In this document: positions 33,979 to 41,798 of the stretch, one piece after another | Layout of the letters: each line of letters opens with the position of its first letter | Numbering within the stretch: the stretch's first letter is position 1 | Source: Verrucomicrobia bacterium Tous-C9LFEB | Lineage (GTDB): Bacteria; Verrucomicrobiota; Verrucomicrobiia; Methylacidiphilales; UBA1321 | NCBI GenBank assembly: GCA_002304345.1 | Contig: NEUU01000010.1 | Coordinates: 62,001-126,000 of the forward strand | Direction of reading: 5' to 3' | DNA: 64,000 bases | Notes under the pieces: generated by a model | The model's input: only the letters and a program-made list of their open reading frames with translations | Told to the model about the DNA's origin: nothing | Databases searched by the model: none | Translations under genes and position numbers: made by a program

Positions 33979-34392
33979 CTAGTACTCGAGCTGCTTTTGC
34001 AGTTCCGCATCTTTCTTGCGCTGGAACTTGTGAATTTTTTCCTGCTGCTCTGGATTCAGATAAGTCGCGATTTGATCCAGAAACTTCGTACGGCAGGCCG
34101 AAATTTTGCGCAGCGATTCCTTGCGCAGTTGAATGACCTCAGCAATTCCAGTCGATAGAATGGGCCGGATCTTATTGACCTGCTCCGCATTCAAATCGAA
34201 TGCCGTCTGCAATTTCTGGACGGCATGCTCCTCCAGAACTGCGGGTTTTAATTCCGCATCCAGATTAGTTAAGCTATCGAATCTCTGTTTCTGCAGGCAG
34301 GCATTCAATGACAAACCCGTCAGCAAGCCTAGGGCAAATACAGTCCCCAGTACCAGGATCGTGACAATGCGCGGTGATTTTAGAGAGTCCAT
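33979..34392 (-). CDS. Spy/CpxP-like periplasmic protein with membrane anchor
   Basis: A 137-residue protein: one N-terminal hydrophobic helix (about 9-30), then an all-helical, highly charged domain with LNAEQVNKI and YLNPEQQEKIHKFQRKK. LTxEQ-type repeats are the mark of Spy/CpxP and of periplasmic metal-sensor (CnrX-like) proteins. Its gene overlaps the small membrane gene before it by 13 bases, which in turn overlaps the ECF sigma gene. It probably senses envelope stress or a metal for that sigma factor, by analogy with the CnrYXH arrangement. Confidence 0.7.
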   Translation of the reverse strand: MDSLKSPRIVTILVLGTVFALGLLTGLSLNACLQKQRFDSLTNLDAELKPAVLEEHAVQKLQTAFDLNAEQVNKIRPILSTGIAEVIQLRKESLRKISACRTKFLDQIATYLNPEQQEKIHKFQRKKDAELQKQLEY

Positions 34393-34670
34393 AATTTGTA
34401 GAGGGCGAGCAGGGTGAACTGGCTGTCGGTGAGGGCGGGGCCGGGTTGCAGCACTTGCCAGACCTGCACGCACAGCAGGACCGCCACGCCCACGGCCAGC
34501 GCGGGAATGAAACATTCCGTCGCCCAGATACTCGGTGCCGGGATCTGCATCAAGCGCCAATGCGAGAGGATTCCTTTTTCAATGTAATGCGGCAGCTGTT
34601 CTTCCGTCGCGGGCTGGGCCTGCGAGGCGCAACGAAACAAGCGATCCAAACGACGATCCGTAATGTTCAT
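34380..34670 (-). CDS. Small membrane protein, possible anti-sigma factor
   Basis: A 96-residue protein with a cytoplasmic N-terminal part (LDRLFRCASQAQPATEEQLPHYIEKGIL), one transmembrane helix (about 52-74, CFIPALAVGVAVLLCVQVW) and a short periplasmic tail. Size, topology and 4-base overlap with the ECF sigma gene are those of short anti-sigma factors such as CnrY. No named family was recognised. Confidence 0.65.
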   Translation of the reverse strand: MNITDRRLDRLFRCASQAQPATEEQLPHYIEKGILSHWRLMQIPAPSIWATECFIPALAVGVAVLLCVQVWQVLQPGPALTDSQFTLLALYKLWTL

Positions 34671-35263
34671 GGTTTCTCCTCAGTCAGACGTTTAAAATGC
34701 GCCCGCATGCGCGCGCGGGTGCGAAAAGCACGGATTTTTATCACCGGAGTGCTCCATCCGGTCAATGCCTGAATTTCCGCCACGGAACGACCCTCGAGAT
34801 ACAGCAGTGTCATCAACAACCGTTCCGCCGGCTTCAAATTCGCCATCAACCGCTCCACCAGGTCGCGCGAGGCCATCGCTTCCGACGGATTCAATTCCTC
34901 GTCGGTCGACGCGAGCGTTTCCACCACGAGCGATTGCTCCTCCGTCAGGTCCGACCACCGCAATTCCGGACGGCGCTTCTCGCTGGAAATCTGGTTCAGG
35001 CACGTATTCACCGCGATGCGCGAGAGCCAATGATGAAACGGCACCCGCGCCGAGTACTGCCGCAGATTCTGGAACATCTTGATAAAGATCTTTTGCGCCA
35101 GATCATGTTCGCTTTCCATGGGCGGCAGGTGGGAGCGAATGATTTTCATGACAAAGGGACTCATCAGGCGGACCAGTTCCCGCGCGGCGGTTTCATCTCC
35201 AGAGTCGATCCTCTGCAGACACGGGGAGAGATCAAGGTCGGCAAAGTCTTTGGAGTCGTTCAC
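34667..35263 (-). CDS. ECF-type RNA polymerase sigma factor
   Basis: A 198-residue sigma factor with region 2 (about 45-110; PFVMKIIRSHLPPMESEHDLAQKIF..., FHHWLSRIAVNTCLNQ) and region 4 (about 140-190; LKPAERLLMTLLYLEGRSVAEIQALTGWS). It lacks region 3, as ECF sigmas do. It leads a three-gene overlapping unit with a small membrane protein and a Spy-like protein, which are probably its anti-sigma pathway. Target promoters were not identified. Confidence 0.92.
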   Translation of the reverse strand: MNDSKDFADLDLSPCLQRIDSGDETAARELVRLMSPFVMKIIRSHLPPMESEHDLAQKIFIKMFQNLRQYSARVPFHHWLSRIAVNTCLNQISSEKRRPELRWSDLTEEQSLVVETLASTDEELNPSEAMASRDLVERLMANLKPAERLLMTLLYLEGRSVAEIQALTGWSTPVIKIRAFRTRARMRAHFKRLTEEKP

Positions 35264-35370
35264 ACGGTTGGGCTTCCTCTACTAAGACCACCGCAAAGGT
35301 CGATTGGTTACGATTATTTTCTCTGGAAGCTTGGAAAAAAGCATCGGGGTGATTGGGGAAGCTTCGGGAC

Positions 35371-35480
35371 AATTTGGAGTGCGGCGGCTTGCTGCCGCTT
35401 TGATTTTAAAACTTCGTCTGGCAACAACAGTATCAAGCGGTTGCACGGCAAAGCGGGAGCAAGCTCCCGCACTCCAAATT
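35371..35480. repeat. Palindromic element family D, copy 2
   Basis: Ends AATTTGGAGTGCGG at 35371 and CCGCACTCCAAATT at 35480. Inner hairpins GCGGCTTGCTGCCGC-type and GGGAGCAAGCTCCC match the modular units of copy 1. It fills the space between the ECF sigma gene and the outer-membrane gene. Confidence 0.8.
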
Positions 35481-35568
35481 GTCTCCCATGGATTCCTCAT
35501 CGGCCTCTGGTGTAAGAATCGTGATCGAATCTTGTAACCGGCCACCCGTTTCCGCGGTCTCTAGGGTC

Positions 35569-36501
35569 ATGACACGATTCCCTTTTGTGGGCGCCCTGCA
35601 GGCGACCAGCCTCTTCTTGATGACCACCGCTCTTCTCGCCGAGACCGACGACAACAAGGTGGCGATGAAGGACATTGAACCCACCTTGCGGCCCGCTTTG
35701 GTGGAAAACGTCACGGCGCACTATTCCTACGTGGGCGGATCGGATCTGAAATCCAACGGCAACGGCGAACTCACCGAGCAGACCTCCGATTTTCGCTACG
35801 ATTTGCGCGTTCCCATCAATGACACGGTGGGCGTCGGATTCGGTCTCGGCTACAACCGGATTGATTTCGGCACGCCGGAAAATTCCTTCCTGCCCGACAG
35901 CCTCGAAACGCTCAACCTCGGTTTGCTCGGCTACTACAAACTCTCCAACGACTGGAGCCTCTTCGCCATGTTTGGACCGCGCCTCAACCTGATCAACGGC
36001 TGGGACGAGATCGAGGCGAAGAACGTCACGTGGGCGGGTGGTTTCGGCGCGCACTACGATTTCAATAAAGACCTTTCCATCCAATTTGGACTCGGCCTGA
36101 ATCCCGGTACCGACCGGATTCCGATCCTCCCCATCCTCGGTGTCCGCTGGGCCTTCGCCGACAAGTGGACCCTCAATGCCGGGTTCCCCCGCACTGCGAT
36201 CGACTACCAATTGCTGTCCAACCTGACCTTGTCGCTGGAGACCAGTTTTCTCGGTGGCACCTATGAGACGAGTTCGACCTATGGCGACACCGTCGGTCGT
36301 CCCGAATTGAACAACCGCTCGCTCAGCTATAACGAAGTCCGGATCGGTATCGGCGCGCTTTATAATCTGACCAAAAATGTCGCCCTCGAACTCTCCACCG
36401 GTGCCGTCGTCTACCGCGAGTTCGACTTCAAGGACACCGACTACGATCCCACCGTCAAGCCCGCGCCCTATGTGAAGACCGGCGTGAAGATCAGCTTCTA
36501 G
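35569..36501 (+). CDS. Outer-membrane beta-barrel protein
   Basis: A 310-residue protein with a signal peptide (ending near LLAETDD) and many amphipathic strands with aromatic girdles (YKLSNDWSLFAMFGPRLN, HYDFNKDLSIQFGLGLN, YNEVRIGIGALYNL). The last residue is Phe after VKISF, the outer-membrane insertion signal. Strand count is compatible with a 12-14-strand barrel. Transport role unknown. A weak TAGGG precedes the ATG at 35569. Confidence 0.8.
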   Translation: MTRFPFVGALQATSLFLMTTALLAETDDNKVAMKDIEPTLRPALVENVTAHYSYVGGSDLKSNGNGELTEQTSDFRYDLRVPINDTVGVGFGLGYNRIDFGTPENSFLPDSLETLNLGLLGYYKLSNDWSLFAMFGPRLNLINGWDEIEAKNVTWAGGFGAHYDFNKDLSIQFGLGLNPGTDRIPILPILGVRWAFADKWTLNAGFPRTAIDYQLLSNLTLSLETSFLGGTYETSSTYGDTVGRPELNNRSLSYNEVRIGIGALYNLTKNVALELSTGAVVYREFDFKDTDYDPTVKPAPYVKTGVKISF

Positions 36502-36563
36502 GAACCTGTCTGCGATCTTTACAACGACGAGACGCTCTCAATCTCATTGCTCTTTTAACACCA

Positions 36564-36706
36564 CCCCTTCCACCCGATTCTTCGCTTGGCTCAGAATGAC
36601 GGAGTGTGAAAGCGAATGTTTTCACGCGATGGGCGCAGCGCATCAGCTACTGGGTCCAGCGTCGCGCTGGTCATTCTGAGCCAAGCGAAGAATCGGGTGG
36701 AAGGGG
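36564..36706. repeat. Palindromic element family C, copy 1
   Basis: Perfect 37-base inverted arms at 36564-36600 and 36670-36706 around a 69-base core. The core carries two smaller hairpins, GATGGGC/GCGCATC and CCAGCG/CGCTGG, and is about 80% like copy 2 at 49212-49359. The long palindrome occupies the gap between the barrel gene and psd and could end transcription. Confidence 0.9.
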
Positions 36707-36839
36707 CGGGTTAATGAGAACGGGATCGAGAGCGTCTCGTAGCCGATAAGATCATGGATAGGCTCTAATAATCGGTCTTGAGGTAACACGTTGCACTGAC
36801 TGGACAACCCGAGTGAACGTCGCTACCAATGATGGGATC

Positions 36840-37496
36840 ATGGCACCCGCATCGAAAGAAGGACTGCGCATCATCGCGCCATTCCTCGTCGTTTGGTTCG
36901 TACTTCTCCTCCTCAACACCACCTGGGCCACCGTCCTGGCGGTGATCCTGTCGGCCCTCATCCTCTTCACCATCTACTTCTTCCGCGATCCGGAACGCGA
37001 ATTGCCCGAGGATGAACACCTCATCGTCGCCGCGGCGGACGGCCTTGTTGTCGGCATCGAGGAAGTCGACGAAAAGGAATTCAAGCAGGGCCGCATGAAA
37101 CGCGTTGCCATCTTCCTCTCCGTCTTCGACGTCCACGTCAACCGCATGCCCGTCTCCGGCCGCATCAAGGACACGATTTACACCAAGGGAAAATTCCACG
37201 ACGTGCGCCATCCCGACGCCAGCGCGGCCAATGAAGCCAAGGCGTGGTTGATCGAAAGTTCGCGCGGGCACGTCGTCGTCCGCCAGATTGCCGGACTCAT
37301 CGCCCGCCGCATTGTCGGCTGGGCGCATGTCGGCGAAACGCTGGAACGCGGCGACCGGTTCGGCATGATCCGTTTCGGTTCGCGCACGGAAATTTATCTG
37401 CCTCTCGACTGCGAAATCCTCGTCAAACTCGGCGATCGCGTGGCCGGGGCCAGCACACCTGTCGCGCGTTGGGCCAAGCCTGCCGCCGGCGTTTGA
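36840..37496 (+). CDS. psd: Phosphatidylserine decarboxylase proenzyme (short, archaeal-type)
   Basis: A 218-residue enzyme making phosphatidylethanolamine. Two N-terminal membrane helices (about 12-48) precede the catalytic part: FRDPER, FLSVFDVHVNRMP, and the self-cleavage site RFGSRTE, where Ser181 becomes the pyruvoyl group. The FGS sequence matches the compact Psd class. A GTG at 36813 would add nine residues. The ATG at 36840, with a GATGGGAT-like stretch before it, is preferred. It is followed 18 bases later by pssA, the enzyme before it in the pathway. Confidence 0.92.
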   Translation: MAPASKEGLRIIAPFLVVWFVLLLLNTTWATVLAVILSALILFTIYFFRDPERELPEDEHLIVAAADGLVVGIEEVDEKEFKQGRMKRVAIFLSVFDVHVNRMPVSGRIKDTIYTKGKFHDVRHPDASAANEAKAWLIESSRGHVVVRQIAGLIARRIVGWAHVGETLERGDRFGMIRFGSRTEIYLPLDCEILVKLGDRVAGASTPVARWAKPAAGV

Positions 37497-37514
37497 TCCC
37501 ATCCCACCACCGCC

Positions 37515-38357
37515 ATGAAAACCGACGATCCCGCCAAAATTTACCTGCTGCCCAACCTCGCGACAGCCGGGAACCTGATCTGCGGTTTTCTCGCCGTGCT
37601 CAAGATTTTTGAAGGCACGCTCCAGCGTCAGGCCGGGGCGGAAAACTGGGCGCGCACCTACGAGGCCAGTCTCTATTTCATCCTCGCCGCCTGCATCTTC
37701 GATTTGCTCGATGGCCGACTCGCTCGCTTCGGCGGCCGCGAGAGCGCCTTTGGCCGCGAGTTCGATTCGCTGGCCGACATCGTCAGCTTCGGCGTCGCTC
37801 CCGCGCTGCTCGTCTTCAAGATCGTGCTCGCCGGATTGCCCAACCGCATTGGCTGGATCGTCGCCGTGCTCTATCTCGTCTGTGGTGCCTTGCGGCTGGC
37901 GCGGTTCAACGTCTACGCCGCGATTGATTCCCACACCTCCAGCAAGGAATTCACCGGCTTCCCCATTCCGGCGGGCGCGGGCCTCATCTCCTCCATCACC
38001 CTCGTCATTCTCCACTTCTACGACAACATTCCTGCGCTGGAGGCCGGTTACGCCAAGTACGCCCTCGCCGGTCTCATGATTTTCCTCTCGTGGATGATGT
38101 TCAGCAAGGTCAAGTACCCCAGCTTCAAATCCGTCAACTGGCGCACGCAACATTCCATTCCCAAGTTCATCCTCGTCGCCGCGCTCCTCTTCCTCGTCAT
38201 CCTCTACTACAAATGGATGTTCGCGGTCATCTTCATCAGCTACCTCCTCTACGGCTTCTTCCGCCCCTTCCTCTCCCACGCCTGGCGTCGCGAGATCGAG
38301 GAAGAGGACGAAGCCGAGGACCACGCCGACGGCACCGCTTCTCACAAGAAGGCGTAG
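37515..38357 (+). CDS. pssA: CDP-diacylglycerol-serine O-phosphatidyltransferase
   Basis: A 280-residue integral membrane enzyme making phosphatidylserine, the substrate of the adjacent Psd. The CDP-alcohol phosphotransferase motif D-G-x2-A-R-x8-G-x3-D-x3-D is visible in DGRLARFGGRESAFGREFDSLAD at about 58-80. Six or more hydrophobic segments follow. The C-terminal tail is strongly acidic (EEEDEAEDHADG). Confidence 0.93.
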   Translation: MKTDDPAKIYLLPNLATAGNLICGFLAVLKIFEGTLQRQAGAENWARTYEASLYFILAACIFDLLDGRLARFGGRESAFGREFDSLADIVSFGVAPALLVFKIVLAGLPNRIGWIVAVLYLVCGALRLARFNVYAAIDSHTSSKEFTGFPIPAGAGLISSITLVILHFYDNIPALEAGYAKYALAGLMIFLSWMMFSKVKYPSFKSVNWRTQHSIPKFILVAALLFLVILYYKWMFAVIFISYLLYGFFRPFLSHAWRREIEEEDEAEDHADGTASHKKA

Positions 38358-38399
38358 GTGTCGCTCCGCTCGTTGCCAATCGAGCAACGACGTCTCAAC

Positions 38400-38441
38400 T
38401 CCGTCATCCCGAGCGTAGTCGAGGGATCGGGCAAGGGGGCG
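38400..38441 (+). repeat. Family B half-element, copy 2
   Basis: A single arm of the family B palindrome (TCATCCCGAGCGTAGTCGAGGG... into GGGCAAGGGGGC). No complementary arm lies nearby, so this copy is a solo arm. It joins directly to the family A copy that follows. Confidence 0.75.
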
Positions 38442-38593
38442 GCGTCTTTTCCTCCTTCGCGTCTTGGCGAACTCAGCGAGAAACCTTTTTCGCATTCTTC
38501 CGCAAAAATGTCGCACACCTAGCCAACCTAGCTCACCTAACGCAAACGCTTCCGCGCGATTTCTGCTAAGAATGGGGTCATGCCCGTCGTCTG
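38440..38593 (-). repeat. Dispersed intergenic repeat family A, copy 3
   Basis: Inverted relative to copies 1 and 2. Shared strings read on the minus strand include GGGTCATGACCCC-like ends, GCGTTTGCGTTAGGTGAGCT and the AAAAGGTTTCTCGCTGAG segment. It lies upstream of hcp, so it keeps the same orientation toward the downstream gene as the other copies. The rest of 38358-38781 holds no gene. Confidence 0.75.
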
Positions 38594-38708
38594 TCCCATG
38601 GAAATCCCGGTTCCCCGGCTGGAATCGAATCGACCCCGATCCCGACACGATCCAGAGAATGGAGACGTTTGGAGAGGTTTGGCGCTCGAATCCCAAAAAA
38701 TCAACTCC

Positions 38709-38722
38709 TTGACCTGCATCAA
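38709..38722 (+). promoter_or_regulatory. FNR/DNR-type box upstream of hcp
   Basis: TTGACCTGCATCAA, a perfect TTGA-N6-TCAA palindrome centred at 38715.5. A TACGGT at 38744-38749 can serve as -10, giving a start near 38757 and placing the box at -41.5, the class II activator position. One such match is expected by chance in a window this size, but the placement is telling. Confidence 0.6.
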
Positions 38723-38781
38723 GGAATTCTCCGCCTCGAACGCTACGGTGGGTCTTTGAATTAACCCCAAGGAGATATCCC

Positions 38782-40437
38782 ATGAGCAGCATGTTTTGTT
38801 ATCAGTGCGAACAGACTTCCCAAATGAGCGGTTGCACCGCGTTCGGCGTGTGCGGCAAAGATCCGGAGACAGCCGCCCTGCAGGATCTGCTGCTCTACGC
38901 CTGCCGCGGCATCTCGGCCTACGCGCACCGCGCCCGCGCACACGAGGCCCGCGACATCGCAATCGACCGCTTTGTCATGGACGCGCTCTTCACCACCGTC
39001 ACCAATGTCAATTTCGACCCGGCTCGATTGCAGGGCTTACTCAACGAAGCAGGCGAAAAGTTGCAGGCCGCCCGCGCGCTCTATCTTTCCGCCTGCCAGG
39101 CGGCGAAGGCGACTCCCGTTTCCCTCAACGGTGCGACGCAGTGGACTCCCGCTCCGCAGCTCAACGATCTCATTCACGCTGGAGAAACGATCGGACTCGA
39201 AACCCGCTTCGCTGGACTCGATCCCGACGTCGCCAGTTTGCAGGAACTCCTCACCTATGGGCTGAAAGGTCTCGCCGCCTATGCGCACCACGCCTCCGTG
39301 CTCGGTCGCGAGGAGGAATCGTACTTCGCTTTCCAGCATGAAGCCCTCGCCGCCATCGAGAACAACGTCACCGACGTCCCGACGTTGCTCAAGCTCAACC
39401 TCCGCTGCGGCGAAGTGAATCTCGCCATCATGGCCGCGCTCGACGGCGTACACGTCCACACCTACGGCAGTCCCCAACCCACGCCCGTGCGCATCGATCC
39501 GGTGGCGGGAAAATGCCTGCTCGTTTCCGGTCACGACCTCAAGGATCTGGAGGAACTCCTCAAGCAAACCGAAGGGCGCGGCATCAACGTCTACACGCAT
39601 GGCGAGATGTTGCCCGCGCACGGCTATCCGCTGCTGAAAAAATACAAGCACCTCGTCGGCAATTACGGCGGCGCGTGGCAAAACCAGCGCGAGGAATTCG
39701 CGAAATTCCCCGGCGCGATTTTGATGACGACCAATTGCATCCAGAAGCCGAAGGATCTCTACTTCGATCGCATCTTCACCAGCGGCGTTGTCGCGTGGCC
39801 GGGAGTGCGGCATCTCACGAATGCCGATTTTTCCCCTGTGATCGAGGCCGCGCTCGCGGCTCCGGGTTTCACCGAGGACGGCCCCGGTAAAACCATTCTC
39901 GTCGGCTTCGGTCATGAGGCCATCCTCGCCAACGCGGAGAAAATCATCGGCGCCGTGAAGTCCGGCGCGCTCAAACATTTCTTCGTCATCGGCGGTTGCG
40001 ACGGCGCGAAGTTCGGCCGCAACTACTACACCGAATTCGCTGAGGCGGTCCCCAGCGACTGTGCGATCCTCACGCTCGGCTGCGGCAAATTCCGTTTCAA
40101 CAAACTGGATTTCGGCGACATCGGCGGCATCCCGCGTCTGCTCGATTGCGGACAATGCAACGACGCCTATTCCGCCATTCGTGTGGCCGTGGCGTTGGCC
40201 GATGCCTTCAAATGTTCCGTCAACGATCTCCCGCTTTCGCTGGTCATTTCGTGGTTCGAACAAAAAGCGGTTGCGGTTTTATTGACTCTCCTCAGCCTCG
40301 GCATTCGCGATATCCGGCTCGGGCCTGCCTTGCCTGCTTTTATCTCGCCCGGCGTTGGCAAAGTGCTCACGGAACAATTCGGGCTGAAACCGATCGGCAC
40401 CGTAGCGCACGATCTGGAGGAATGCTTGCGGGCGTAA
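38782..40437 (+). CDS. hcp: Hybrid cluster protein (hydroxylamine reductase / NO detoxification)
   Basis: A 551-residue iron-sulfur enzyme. The N-terminal cysteines Cys6, Cys9, Cys18 and Cys24 (C-x2-C-x8-C-x5-C) bind a 4Fe-4S cluster, the class I spacing. Hybrid-cluster ligands are recognisable in GHEAILA, GGCDGAKFGRNYYTEFA, LTLGCGKFRFN and LLDCGQCNDAYS. Hcp handles hydroxylamine and nitric oxide under low oxygen. AAGGAGAT before the ATG is a strong ribosome site. No hcr reductase follows. The FNR-type box upstream fits anaerobic or NO control. Confidence 0.96.
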   Translation: MSSMFCYQCEQTSQMSGCTAFGVCGKDPETAALQDLLLYACRGISAYAHRARAHEARDIAIDRFVMDALFTTVTNVNFDPARLQGLLNEAGEKLQAARALYLSACQAAKATPVSLNGATQWTPAPQLNDLIHAGETIGLETRFAGLDPDVASLQELLTYGLKGLAAYAHHASVLGREEESYFAFQHEALAAIENNVTDVPTLLKLNLRCGEVNLAIMAALDGVHVHTYGSPQPTPVRIDPVAGKCLLVSGHDLKDLEELLKQTEGRGINVYTHGEMLPAHGYPLLKKYKHLVGNYGGAWQNQREEFAKFPGAILMTTNCIQKPKDLYFDRIFTSGVVAWPGVRHLTNADFSPVIEAALAAPGFTEDGPGKTILVGFGHEAILANAEKIIGAVKSGALKHFFVIGGCDGAKFGRNYYTEFAEAVPSDCAILTLGCGKFRFNKLDFGDIGGIPRLLDCGQCNDAYSAIRVAVALADAFKCSVNDLPLSLVISWFEQKAVAVLLTLLSLGIRDIRLGPALPAFISPGVGKVLTEQFGLKPIGTVAHDLEECLRA

Positions 40438-40453
40438 ATTCGCAATCCCCTCG

Positions 40454-40490
40454 CACTTCATTGGAGTTGGAATCCAATCCCAATGAAGTG
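40454..40490 (+). terminator. Hairpin after hcp, probable terminator
   Basis: Arms CACTTCATTGG (40454-40464) and CCAATGAAGTG (40480-40490) are an 11-base perfect inverted repeat 17 bases after the hcp stop, with a second short repeat in the loop. No T run follows, so efficiency is uncertain. Confidence 0.5.
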
Positions 40491-40491
40491 A

Positions 40492-40522
40492 TTGACGAGT
40501 CTTCCGTGACTCATTTATAATC
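40492..40522 (+). promoter_or_regulatory. Candidate sigma-70 promoter for cysH
   Basis: TTGACG at 40492-40497 and TATAAT at 40517-40522 with a 19-base spacer, longer than the usual 17. It lies about 100 bases before the cysH ATG, in an AT-rich stretch. Confidence 0.35.
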
Positions 40523-40626
40523 ATTTCATAGATAGGTAGTTATAGGAATTAATTTGGCAGGATTTGACACTTTGTGAAAATCCTATAGAGATTATAGTGT
40601 TCCGTGGGGCCTCGAGCCCTTCCTTT

Positions 40627-41328
40627 ATGAGCACACCTCTTTCCGACAGCGATCTCGCCCGGCTGAATCCGGAGCTGGAAAAACAAACCGCCGAACAGCG
40701 CGTGACGTGGGCGCTCGGTCAATTCCAACCGAATATCGTGCTCAGTTCCAGCTTTGGCGCGCAAGCGGCGGTGAGCCTGCATCTCGTCACGGTCCAATGG
40801 CCCGAGATTCCAGTCGTGCTGCTCGACACCGGTTATCTCTTTCCCGAGACGTACGCTTTTATTGATCAACTCACGGAGCGGCTCAAGCTCAACTTGCGCG
40901 TCTATCGCTCCACGCACAGCCCCGCCTGGCAGGAACAACGCTACGGCAAGCTGTGGGAAAAAGGCGTCGAGGGAATCAAGCAATACAACCAGATCAACAA
41001 GGTCGAACCGATGCAGCGCGCCCTCACGGAACTGCACGCGGAAGCGTGGATCTCCGGTCTGCGTCGCAAGCAGGCTTCCACCCGCGCGAACCTTGATGTG
41101 CTCGTTCGCCAGAATAATCGCATCAAGGTGCACCCGATCATCGATTGGACCGATAAGGACGTGCACGTCTATCTGACAAAACACAATCTGCCCTATCATC
41201 CCCTCCGCGAGCAGGGCTATCTCTCCATCGGCGACGTCCACACGACGCGCAAGCTCACCGATGGCATGACCGAGGAGCAGACGCGGTTCTTTGGACTCGT
41301 CCGCGAGTGCGGACTTCACCAGAGTTGA
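40627..41328 (+). CDS. cysH: Phosphoadenylyl-sulfate (PAPS) reductase
   Basis: A 233-residue enzyme that reduces PAPS to sulfite with thioredoxin. The PP-loop-type site [10 protein letters not shown] lies near 40, the [11 protein letters not shown] strand follows, and the C-terminal catalytic ECGLH (Cys228) is present. The paired cysteines that bind 4Fe-4S in APS reductases are absent, so this is the PAPS type. No cysJI or cysDN adjoins it. The ATG at 40627 is chosen over an upstream in-frame TTG (40564) because homology starts there. Confidence 0.92.
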   Translation: MSTPLSDSDLARLNPELEKQTAEQRVTWALGQFQPNIVLSSSFGAQAAVSLHLVTVQWPEIPVVLLDTGYLFPETYAFIDQLTERLKLNLRVYRSTHSPAWQEQRYGKLWEKGVEGIKQYNQINKVEPMQRALTELHAEAWISGLRRKQASTRANLDVLVRQNNRIKVHPIIDWTDKDVHVYLTKHNLPYHPLREQGYLSIGDVHTTRKLTDGMTEEQTRFFGLVRECGLHQS

Positions 41329-41344
41329 AGGCGCGTTCGACTTC

Positions 41345-41767
41345 CTACAGCAGATGAACGGGGAGATCCTCTTCGACGAGTACGGCCGCTGCTTTCACCC
41401 GTGACTTGGCGACTGGTAAAGGCGTGGAAACGGATTCCGTCTTGCCGGCGACAGCGAATTGCTTGCGCCACGCGCGCGGGCTGTGGCCGGTGTGCAGTTT
41501 GAAAAAGCGGGTGAAGTAATTCGCGTCGTCGATGCCCAGCTCGACTCCGATGGCCGCGATGCTCTGCGGCGTCTCCTTCAGCAACATGCAGGCCTGCTCG
41601 ATGCGATGCTTGCCCGCGAGTTGCTTCGGGGAAATACCCGCCTGCGCTTTCACGCGGCGATAGAGTTGGAAGCGCGAGAGTTTTAGATCCTCCGCCAAAC
41701 CATTCTTGCCGATCCGCGTCTGCGGTTTTTGCCGCAAACGTTGCTCCACCAAGTCCCCCTCTTTCAT
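41345..41767 (-). CDS. AraC-type HTH DNA-binding protein without sensor domain
   Basis: A 140-residue protein made almost only of the double helix-turn-helix of AraC regulators (about 20-105; LAEDLKLSRFQLYRRVKAQAG, SIAAIGVELGIDDANYFTRFF, TGHSPRAWRKQ). It lacks any ligand or receiver domain, so it may be controlled by expression alone or by a partner. The C-terminal 35 residues are Val/Ala-rich with no known fold. It converges on cysH. Confidence 0.85.
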   Translation of the reverse strand: MKEGDLVEQRLRQKPQTRIGKNGLAEDLKLSRFQLYRRVKAQAGISPKQLAGKHRIEQACMLLKETPQSIAAIGVELGIDDANYFTRFFKLHTGHSPRAWRKQFAVAGKTESVSTPLPVAKSRVKAAAVLVEEDLPVHLL

Positions 41768-41798
41768 GATTCGAAAATGCGGTGATTCGTCTCGCGCG

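Noticed and set aside
36765-38792. 675-codon open frame on the minus strand
   Set aside because: It is antisense to psd and pssA, both with clear catalytic motifs. The translation is Glu/Gly/Asp-rich without domain features, typical of high-GC antisense frames.
39037-40263. 408-codon open frame on the minus strand
   Set aside because: It is antisense to hcp, whose cysteine ligands are all present.
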